DNA from: Solibacillus sp. FSL R5-0449
GTDB lineage: Bacteria > Bacillota > Bacilli > Bacillales_A > Planococcaceae
Length of the DNA: 64,000 nt
Assembly: GCF_037975215.1 (NCBI RefSeq)
Contig: NZ_CP150239.1
Span: 2,270,001-2,334,000 of the forward strand
Direction of reading: 5' to 3'
Shown: piece by piece, positions 58,584 to 64,000 of the stretch
How the letters are laid out: each line of letters opens with the position of its first letter
Position numbering within the stretch: the first letter of the stretch is position 1
Position numbers and translations under genes: made by a program
The notes under the pieces: model-generated
Seen by the model: only the letters and a program-made list of their open reading frames with translations
Databases searched by the model: none
What the model was told of the DNA's origin: nothing

Positions 58584-58660
58584 GCTCCCTACGTCCGTAT
58601 TAACGGCCAGGTTCTAAGGGTCAGGTTTTAACCTTCTCAACACTGCTGTGTCCCCCCGCA
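58584..58660 (-). promoter_or_regulatory. TPP riboswitch aptamer, distal copy
   Basis: Same elements as the proximal aptamer, with two substitutions. Together they form a tandem riboswitch, an arrangement known for tenA in Bacillus anthracis, where two complete TPP switches act in series like a two-input NOR gate for one ligand and sharpen the response. Confidence 0.95.
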
Positions 58661-58679
58661 AATGCATTTAATTACCCAG

Positions 58680-58708
58680 AGTGTAACAAATTAATTCAAC
58701 CCGGGCAA
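58680..58708 (-). promoter_or_regulatory. Promoter of the tenA operon
   Basis: Minus strand TTGCCC (complement of 58703-58708), 17-base spacer, TACACT (complement of 58680-58685), ending about 20 bases before the distal aptamer. Confidence 0.65.
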
Positions 58709-58785
58709 GGGAATTCGAAAAATTATGAAATTACTACTATATTTAGGGAATCATTCCAGAAAGTAAAGCTATTTTTAGTGCTCAG

Positions 58786-58818
58786 AAAAAAACGCTATTT
58801 CCCCTTAGAGAAAATAGC
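58786..58818 (-). terminator. Terminator after the nitronate monooxygenase gene
   Basis: Minus strand GCTATTTT, 10-base loop, AAATAGC, then GTTTTTTT. Confidence 0.85.
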
Positions 58819-58846
58819 ATCTTTGTTTTACCGCAATCGACGTTGA

Positions 58847-59827
58847 CTATTGTAAATGGGCTACTGTCGATCGTTTACCAGTCATTTCTTGATAAGCCTG
58901 CGCATATTCCTCAGCCAGTTTATCAACATATTGCTGGGTAGAGGTAATCTCTTTAATTGCACCAATTCCTTGCCCGCTTCCCCAAATATCTTTCCAGGCT
59001 TTTGCGTTATTATCGTTAAAGTTCATCGCAGAAGGATCACTTTCTTTGAGATTATTTGGATCCATCCCCGCATTCATAATAGAGCCTTTCAAATAATTTC
59101 CGTGGATTCCTGTAAATAAATTACTGTATATAATATCCTCTGCTGTACTATCCACAATCATCTGTTTATATTCTTGACGCGCAAAAGCTTCTTCAGTCGC
59201 GATAAATGGTGAGCCAATATAGCCGAAATCAGCACCCATCGCCTGTGCTGCCAATACGGAATGGCCTCGTGCGATGGATCCTGATAATGCTAACGGACCG
59301 TCAAACCATTCGCGGATTTCCTGTATAAGCGCAAATGGGCTCTGCTGACCGGCATGGCCTCCTGCACCTGCTGCTACTGCAATGATACCGTCCGCACCTT
59401 TTTGAATCGCTTTTTTTGCAAAATAATTGTTGATGACATCATGGAAAACAATGCCTCCATAACTATGTGCTGCCTCAAAAACTTCTTCGCGTGCCCCAAG
59501 TGAAGTAATAATAAGCGGAACTTTATATTTCACACAAAGCTCCATATCCTGTTCCAGGCGGTCATTTGTTTTATGAACAATCTGGTTAATGGCAAATGGC
59601 GCTGCCGGCCGATCCGGATTTTTGGCATTATAGCTTGCCAACTCCTCTGTAATTTCAGCTAACCATTCATCTAGCTGGCTTGCCGGCCTTGCGTTCAGCG
59701 CTGGCATCGACCCGACAATTCCTGCCTTGCATTGCGCAATGACCAATTTTGGATTGCTAATAATAAACAACGGTGCCCCAATTACTGGGATTCGTAAGTT
59801 TTGTAAGATTTCCGGAACATTCCCCAT
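58847..59827 (-). CDS. Nitronate monooxygenase (2-nitropropane dioxygenase family)
   Basis: 326 residues, FMN TIM barrel. Motifs: IPVIGAPLFIISNPKLVIAQCKAGIVGSMPALN, VHKTNDRLEQDMELCVKYKVPLIITSLGA, FHDVIN, GADGIIAVAAGAGGHAGQQSPFALIQEI (FMN phosphate and catalytic His) and GSIARGHSVLAAQAMGADFGYIGSPFIATEE. It oxidises alkyl nitronates such as 3-nitropropionate, a detoxifying role. GGGGG lies 7 bases before the ATG. Single gene. Confidence 0.93.
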   Translation of the reverse strand: MGNVPEILQNLRIPVIGAPLFIISNPKLVIAQCKAGIVGSMPALNARPASQLDEWLAEITEELASYNAKNPDRPAAPFAINQIVHKTNDRLEQDMELCVKYKVPLIITSLGAREEVFEAAHSYGGIVFHDVINNYFAKKAIQKGADGIIAVAAGAGGHAGQQSPFALIQEIREWFDGPLALSGSIARGHSVLAAQAMGADFGYIGSPFIATEEAFARQEYKQMIVDSTAEDIIYSNLFTGIHGNYLKGSIMNAGMDPNNLKESDPSAMNFNDNNAKAWKDIWGSGQGIGAIKEITSTQQYVDKLAEEYAQAYQEMTGKRSTVAHLQ

Positions 59828-59960
59828 CAATAATCCCCCTTTTCTTCAACTACTACTAATACTTCATCAATATTGACCAAATCTCCTTCTTAAATAGATG
59901 ACAATCAAAAAAGTCAGATGAATAGTTTTTGATTTCATCTGACCATCTATGCTGCTTTTT

Positions 59961-61250
59961 CTATTTCTTCACCACATTAAAATTAGCCCCGATAAGCTGC
60001 CAGTTTTGCGGGAATGGCAATCCTAACTTCCAATAGCCAACACCGCGCAAATTCAAGCGCTTTACTAAATCAAACTTCGCCTGAATGGAACGTGCATCCT
60101 CAAACCAGACAATATGTGAACGGCCTTGCTCATCATAGTAATTAAAGTATGGGGCCTGTGCAGTATTGTCAAATTGGATAGCCGCATTGTAACGTTTTGC
60201 TACTTCAATAGCTCGTTGAGGACTTATTGCTTCTGCGTAATCTCCTCCTTGGACAAAAGGTAATGTCCAATCGTAGCCATACAAATTTTGCCCCAATAAA
60301 ATTTTACTCGCAGGAATTTCTGTTAAAGCGTATTGTACTACTTGTTCGACTTGTGGCAGTGGAGAAACGGCCATTGGAGGTCCTGCAGAATACCCCCATT
60401 CATATGTCATGAGCATAACAAAATCCACTATTTCGCCATGTGCCTTATAGTCATGCCCCATAAACCATTCCCCGGGCTGATCCGCTCTCGTTTTGGGAGC
60501 CAATGCGGTAGAAACCGTATATCCTTCCGCATGCAACCGCTCGACAGCTCTTCGAAGAAAGTTATTATAAGCTTCCCGCTGGTCACGTGATATACGTTCA
60601 AAATCAAAATGGATATCCGAAATATTCCCGATGCGTTTTGCTTCTGCTATGATATTGTCCAGCAATAAATTTTGGACCGCGACACTTTGAAAAATATCCC
60701 GGGCAAGCTCAGCGCTAAACTGATAATCTTCGAGATTGGTAATCGCCATTGCTATACTTGTTTTCTCTTGTTCAGCGATCTCGGGTAAAGGATTAATGGT
60801 CGGTGCTTTTATTGAACCATCCCGACTCACCTCATAACTGAATACAGCTAAGTACGTTAAGTAAGGGTTTGCCTCACGAACTTGATCCAGCAGCATTTCA
60901 TTTATTTCATTGCCTCTTGGTTCTACATATGCCAAAATTTCTGCAGACCTTTTGGATGGTTCCGGTATATACAATGAGGTGCCAATCATTAGCAACGCAT
61001 CCGGACTCAACCCATTTGCTTGCGCGAGCGTTGTATAATTCACTTGAAACCGTTGACCAATAGACCATAAACTATCCCCTGGCTGTACAATATAGTATTG
61101 CCCTTTCAGTGGAACGACCAATGCTTGCCCGATCACTAACCGCGCGGGCTCCGTAATTTGGTTTGCTTCCACTATACTTTGCACTGTTGTTCCATAAAAC
61201 TGTGCGATTGCCCACAATGATTCTCCCGGTTGTACAACATGAATTTGAAT
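59961..61250 (-). CDS. LysM/GH18 spore cortex-type glucosaminidase, probable ATT start
   Basis: 429 residues. Two LysM repeats (IHVVQPGESLWAIAQFYG and YYIVQPGDSLWSIGQRFQ, to about residue 105), then a GH18 domain as in SleL/YaaH: FSYEVSRDGSI, the catalytic DxxDxE-like IHFDFERIS, MTYEWGYSAGPPMAV, ILLGQNLYGYDW. It degrades cortex fragments during germination. The first ATG/GTG/TTG in frame (TTG, 61217) would cut the first LysM in half. An ATT at 61248-61250 has a perfect GGAGG 7 bases upstream and restores MQIHVVQPG; a stop lies nine codons further up. No signal peptide, as in SleL. Convergent/divergent neighbour cwlJ. Confidence 0.85.
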   Translation of the reverse strand: MQIHVVQPGESLWAIAQFYGTTVQSIVEANQITEPARLVIGQALVVPLKGQYYIVQPGDSLWSIGQRFQVNYTTLAQANGLSPDALLMIGTSLYIPEPSKRSAEILAYVEPRGNEINEMLLDQVREANPYLTYLAVFSYEVSRDGSIKAPTINPLPEIAEQEKTSIAMAITNLEDYQFSAELARDIFQSVAVQNLLLDNIIAEAKRIGNISDIHFDFERISRDQREAYNNFLRRAVERLHAEGYTVSTALAPKTRADQPGEWFMGHDYKAHGEIVDFVMLMTYEWGYSAGPPMAVSPLPQVEQVVQYALTEIPASKILLGQNLYGYDWTLPFVQGGDYAEAISPQRAIEVAKRYNAAIQFDNTAQAPYFNYYDEQGRSHIVWFEDARSIQAKFDLVKRLNLRGVGYWKLGLPFPQNWQLIGANFNVVKK

Positions 61251-61419
61251 TGTCCGTCCTCCTTTTTCTATGTACTAATTTATGAACTATATCCCGTGTT
61301 AATGCGGAAAGATAGGTTAGAAATACATAAGTTATCACAAGAAATAATTTTAAATGATTTCAATTATTCATATGAGCACCTGGGTTAACTGTTTCATACT
61401 ATAGTTGTGAGGTGAAAAA

Positions 61420-61860
61420 ATGCCAAGAGTTAAATACCGGGATGCCGATGTTGATTTAATCGCTCGAATGATGCGGGCCGAGGCGGAAGGCGAAGGAAAA
61501 CAAGGGATGCTGTACGTGGGAAATGTAATTGTGAACCGTGCTATTGCCACATGCCTGGACTTTAATGATGTGAGAACGATTGAACAGGTTATTTTCCAAG
61601 TACAGGGCAATAACTATTCTTTTGAGGCGGTACAAAAAGGGAATATGTTTTATCAAAGGGCCAGAGAGACAGAACGGAAATTGGCAAAACAAGTGCTAGA
61701 CTATTGGAGAGAACATCCAGCAAAATATGCACTTTGGTATTTCAACCCATATGGTCCTTGTCCGCCAACATGGTATGGTCAACCATTTACAGGGCAATTT
61801 AAACAGCATTGCTTCTATGAACCGATAGGTGGTACATGTGACAGTGTTTATCAGGGCTAA
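61420..61860 (+). CDS. cwlJ: Spore cortex-lytic enzyme CwlJ
   Basis: 146 residues, Hydrolase_2 (SleB/CwlJ catalytic) domain only, as in CwlJ. DADVDLIARMMRAEAEGEGKQGMLYVGNVIVNRA contains the catalytic Glu; ALWYFNPYGPCPPTWYGQPF is the conserved C-terminal part. Depolymerises muramic-lactam cortex peptidoglycan at germination. GAGGTG ribosome site 7 bases upstream. The partner gerQ is not next to it; it diverges from the LysM/GH18 gene, giving a germination-hydrolase pair. Confidence 0.93.
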   Translation: MPRVKYRDADVDLIARMMRAEAEGEGKQGMLYVGNVIVNRAIATCLDFNDVRTIEQVIFQVQGNNYSFEAVQKGNMFYQRARETERKLAKQVLDYWREHPAKYALWYFNPYGPCPPTWYGQPFTGQFKQHCFYEPIGGTCDSVYQG

Positions 61861-61889
61861 TTGTCATCATTGCCCAAATATATAAGAAG

Positions 61890-61924
61890 AGCCTTGCACA
61901 AATTATGTGACAAGGCTTTTCTTG
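61890..61924 (+). terminator. Terminator after cwlJ
   Basis: AGCCTTG.CACA, loop, TGTG.CAAGGCT with one bulge, then TTTCTT. Confidence 0.8.
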
Positions 61925-61933
61925 CTTTAACAA

Positions 61934-62140
61934 CTATTTATTTTTATTTGATTGCTGGTTTTTATCATGGTTTGTTTTATTGTTTTTATTTTTTAATTTT
62001 GAATCGAATTCTTCCGAAAATTCCGCTGTATTATCTTCCGGATTCCGATTGTGACTTGTTGTATTCCGGTGTAATTCTTTATAAGTTGAAAAAGGATTGT
62101 GTGTGCGCGTATTCATTGTCTCTTTGCTGTTTTTGCTCAT
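61934..62140 (-). CDS. Small hydrophilic protein, Asn/Lys-rich
   Basis: 68 residues with an excellent AGGAGGTGATGAAAT ribosome site. Composition is Asn, Lys, Ser and Thr, with no hydrophobic core (MSKNSKETMNTRTHNPFSTYKELH...NKNNKTNHDKNQQSNKNK), typical of small spore-associated or disordered proteins. Family not recognised. A longer plus-strand frame covering the same bases is its antisense shadow. Confidence 0.7.
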   Translation of the reverse strand: MSKNSKETMNTRTHNPFSTYKELHRNTTSHNRNPEDNTAEFSEEFDSKLKNKNNKTNHDKNQQSNKNK

Positions 62141-62275
62141 ATTTCATCACCTCCTACTGCCTTAATGTGCTCAGGTTAGGATGTTTTATGCTTTTTAAGG
62201 CTGGCACGATTTTTGTAATGAAAAATTGCTGGAAAGCCATATTAAGAAGGAATCAAAATTGAAAGGAGCATATTA

Positions 62276-62437
62276 ATGGGCAGAGATGATAGTAAGAGTA
62301 AAGGAACGAATAAACAATCATTACCGCAAACACCGAAAAACATGAAAATTGCACCTAATAAAGTAAAGGAAGAAATTGCAAATGAGCTAACGGAGCTTCA
62401 TCAGCAAGCTCAAAAAGGGAAACGAAAATCGTATTGA
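62276..62437 (+). CDS. Small YfhD-like protein
   Basis: 53 residues, too short for a usual ORF cut-off. AAAGGAG lies 8 bases before the ATG. The sequence MGRDDSKSKGTNKQSLPQTPKN...KVKEEIANELTELHQQAQKGKRKSY has the MGR-D start, the LPQTPKN core and a short charged helix, which resembles the YfhD family of Bacillales, seen here without alignment. Function of that family is unknown. Confidence 0.7.
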   Translation: MGRDDSKSKGTNKQSLPQTPKNMKIAPNKVKEEIANELTELHQQAQKGKRKSY

Positions 62438-62440
62438 GAT

Positions 62441-62480
62441 AAAAATGGCCTTCATCACAGTATGTACTGTAATGAAGGCC
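62441..62480 (-). terminator. Terminator of the 50-residue gene
   Basis: GGCCTTCATcACAGTA / TACTGTaATGAAGGCC with a TTTTT run on the minus strand. On the plus strand it may also end the YfhD-like transcript, with a weaker T-run. Confidence 0.8.
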
Positions 62481-62501
62481 TGATTTACTTCAAGACAAAG
62501 G

Positions 62502-62654
62502 TTAGAACTGTCTCGCTTTCGCATTAATTCTCAAAATCTGGTTGTTCAAAGTTACCTCTGTTTCCCCTTTGATTTGAGATTTTTGATGCTTATCGCTCGT
62601 CCAGTTATGGTGGATCTTCTTAGATTTTGGATCTGTGAAACCCTTCTTATCCAT
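62502..62654 (-). CDS. Small basic protein of 50 residues
   Basis: GGAGG lies 8 bases before the ATG at 62654. Sequence: MDKKGFTDPKSKKIHHNWTS, then DKHQKSQIKGETEVTLNNQI and LRINAKARQF. Highly charged with the 'GET' motif and a basic C-terminus, reminiscent of YpzG-type or minor spore proteins, but I cannot assign it firmly. Terminator directly downstream. Too short for a normal ORF list. Confidence 0.7.
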   Translation of the reverse strand: MDKKGFTDPKSKKIHHNWTSDKHQKSQIKGETEVTLNNQILRINAKARQF

Positions 62655-62847
62655 TCGTTCCGCCTCCCTATGTTTAAAAGTGAATCAATATAAGTATGGC
62701 TTTTTTTGCTATCGTTATTCCCTACATAGATAAAAATTGATGGTGCCAGTCCTAACAATTTCGAATTTCTTCCGCGTATGGAATCATTGCATCCACCAAT
62801 ACTAAAAGTGTGAATCAGTCAATTCTCTTTGGAAAGGATGAGGAACA

Positions 62848-63132
62848 ATGGCTAAGAAAAGTTCAGGTACACCTAGCTGGAAACAAAATCACCCGATTAC
62901 TTTATTATCCAACTCCGTTGAACGAACAGAACGTGCAGTAAAGCAGGCAATGTCCCACCCGGAAGAGTTTGCCGTTGAACATGCATTCAATTCAATGGAG
63001 CGTACCGAAAATGCGCTTGCCAATGCATTGCAAAGACAGGAGCATTTGGATATTGTCGAGCAAAATATATCCAAACTAGACGAGCTAAAGCAAAGCATCC
63101 TGGAAATTGATGAAAGCTTGAAGGATTCATAA
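62848..63132 (+). CDS. Helical protein of unknown function
   Basis: 94 residues with GGATGAGG before the ATG. After a basic start (MAKKSSGTPSWKQNHP) it is a helical protein with an internal repeat: LSNSVERTERAVKQAMSHPEEFAVEHAFNSMERTENALANALQRQE, where '(S)(V/M)ERTE(R/N)A(V/L)' recurs 30 residues apart. It could form a helical hairpin or coiled coil. Family not recognised. Confidence 0.75.
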   Translation: MAKKSSGTPSWKQNHPITLLSNSVERTERAVKQAMSHPEEFAVEHAFNSMERTENALANALQRQEHLDIVEQNISKLDELKQSILEIDESLKDS

Positions 63133-63175
63133 AAGTTCCCCCGTTACATCTATGGACGTAACGGGGGACTTTCTT
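63132..63175. terminator. Bidirectional terminator
   Basis: AAAGTTCCCCCGTTAC / GTAACGGGGGACTTT with T-rich flank on the plus strand, between two convergent genes. Confidence 0.88.
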
Positions 63176-64000
63176 TACGTATAAAGTGCACTTAAAAAAA
63201 TCCCTAAAGCTTCTTCATATATTTCTCCAAATTGGCTAATTGGCAATGGGTTCGTTCCTAGTCCCAGTTCAACTGTAAAACCAGGACGGCGCCAATCTTG
63301 AATAAACCAGTCTTTATACCCCGCATAGCTTTCAATTGTCTGCACCGGCTCATATCCGCTTACCCGCGCAAATTCATTGACAAGCACTTCTGTTTCAGGC
63401 GGTTCCAATCCCATGAATCCCCAATAAATAACTTTCCCTTGTGTATGGAAGGCCAACACGCGCGAGAAATCCCGTTCAACAGTCAGTTCGGCCATTGCGA
63501 TGGATTCCGGTTCGGATAGCGGACTTTCCCCACCATAGTCCCGGGGCCCTGGTGTTTTCGGGTTTCTCTCTCTTTCTCGCTCCCATTCGGCAGGGAACTG
63601 GTCGTTCAGATCAACCCCATTAATATTCGCTTTCCACCCAGAGAAATCTGTACTGCCGCCATTCCACTCGATAAGCTTATTGCGGATACTTTCATCCTCC
63701 GGAGGTCCGTTCAGCACTAAATCCACTCCGTCCGGATTTACCATAGGTACAATATTTAAATTCATCTGATTATACAATGGCAATGTATAAAGCCCTCGTA
63801 TTGCACCATTATTCGTAAGCGACAGGAGATAGTCATTAAGAAATGTCATCACTACCGGTGTCGTAATCCACTCATTGGCATGAAAAGAAGCATTAAAATG
63901 CACACGTTTCTGCCCGTTCCCAATCGTGAGCCCCGGAATTTCTTTATTTAATACAGAATTGCCAATCGGGTCATGAAAGATAAACGGATAGATTGCCTGC
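63175..64000 (-). CDS. M14-family zinc carboxypeptidase, gamma-glutamyl-diamino acid endopeptidase type (5' end outside window)
   Basis: The frame is open to the window edge (residues QAIYPFIFHDPIGNSVL... precede the first Met-like codon), so the GTG at 63903 is not the start. About 274 C-terminal residues are visible. Zinc ligands: HFNASFHANEW (HxxE) and the later His in LAFHTQGKVIYWG; the catalytic Glu is in FTVELGLGTNPLP. PMVNPDGVDLVLNG and GWKANINGVDLNDQFPAEW are M14 hallmarks. It resembles YqgT/ENP1 of Bacillus, which cut gamma-D-Glu-DAP bonds in peptidoglycan; an N-terminal LysM region may lie outside. Confidence 0.9.
   Translation of the reverse strand, partial: QAIYPFIFHDPIGNSVLNKEIPGLTIGNGQKRVHFNASFHANEWITTPVVMTFLNDYLLSLTNNGAIRGLYTLPLYNQMNLNIVPMVNPDGVDLVLNGPPEDESIRNKLIEWNGGSTDFSGWKANINGVDLNDQFPAEWERERERNPKTPGPRDYGGESPLSEPESIAMAELTVERDFSRVLAFHTQGKVIYWGFMGLEPPETEVLVNEFARVSGYEPVQTIESYAGYKDWFIQDWRRPGFTVELGLGTNPLPISQFGEIYEEALGIFLSALYT

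Noticed and set aside
58417-58617. 66-residue frame containing a repeated LPTSVLTARF peptide
   Set aside because: The repeat comes from the duplicated TPP aptamers read in the antisense direction, not from a protein.
61861-62262. 133-residue plus-strand hydrophobic frame after cwlJ
   Set aside because: It starts directly at the cwlJ stop, runs through the cwlJ terminator and is antisense to a small gene with a perfect ribosome site; its hydrophobicity is the complement of a Lys/Asn-rich sequence.
1-64000. CRISPR arrays, tRNA/rRNA genes, insertion sequences, prophage, replication origin
   Set aside because: No regular spacer-repeat pattern, no CCA-ended cloverleaf, no transposase or integrase, and no DnaA-box cluster was found on reading both strands; a tRNA-scan and IS search would be the decisive check.

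Overview
The window looks like chromosomal DNA of a spore-forming, low-GC Gram-positive bacterium of the Planococcaceae (Solibacillus/Lysinibacillus type). The pointers are the conserved Bacillales order spoVID-hemL-hemB-hemD-hemC-hemX-hemA ... engB-lon-clpX-tig, several S-layer-homology (SLH) surface proteins, spore and germination genes (SpoVID-like, CwlJ, a LysM/GH18 hydrolase), and AGGAGG-type ribosome sites with frequent TTG/GTG starts. The genus is an inference; no rRNA, tRNA, CRISPR array, insertion sequence or prophage was seen.

Layout. 1-6250: end of a SPOR-domain gene, two tandem folC paralogues with an ATGA overlap, and valS behind a T-box leader. 6375-13567: a small membrane protein, a short SpoVID-like protein, and the haem pathway from glutamyl-tRNA to uroporphyrinogen III (hemA-X-C-D-B-L) with a PerR-like palindrome far upstream of hemA. 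13913-20091: three secreted surface proteins (SLH plus von Willebrand A; SLH; unknown beta-rich) sitting between the hem operon and engB. 20236-27905: a YjfB-like small protein, engB, lon, clpX, trigger factor and a TPR protein; lonB, found between clpX and lonA in B. subtilis, is absent. 28247-34609: proC, a two-gene carboxynorspermidine route to spermidine, SelO, BioY under an apparent BirA operator, and a UspA protein. 34651-42722: a large SWIM/SNF2 ATPase, then an acyl-CoA-dehydrogenase-like flavoprotein, a DUF4242 protein, an HxlR regulator and an SsuABC/NrtABC-type importer. 42928-49406: acetyltransferase, CstA, a KGG-repeat stress protein behind a textbook sigma-B promoter, an HExxH protein, RNase J and a DksA-type zinc-finger protein.

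49457-50768 is a scar: a 5'-truncated alcohol dehydrogenase and a 5'-truncated EAL-domain gene abut head to head. 50854-55378 holds two tandem orphan glycine-betaine-type binding lipoproteins (one has lost a cage tryptophan) and an SLH-anchored nucleotidase. 55504-58708 is a tenA-thiM-thiD-thiE thiamine salvage operon preceded by two almost identical TPP riboswitches in series, each with its own terminator. 58847-64000: nitronate monooxygenase, a LysM/GH18 spore hydrolase that seems to start at an ATT codon, CwlJ, four small hydrophilic proteins (two below usual ORF cut-offs) and the C-terminal part of an M14 carboxypeptidase.

Most genes are ordinary housekeeping or sporulation genes. The best leads are the altered betaine-binding protein, the tandem riboswitches, the deletion scar, the surface-protein insertion, the folded intergenic element upstream of clpX, the putative ATT start, and the flavoprotein/DUF4242/ABC cluster.
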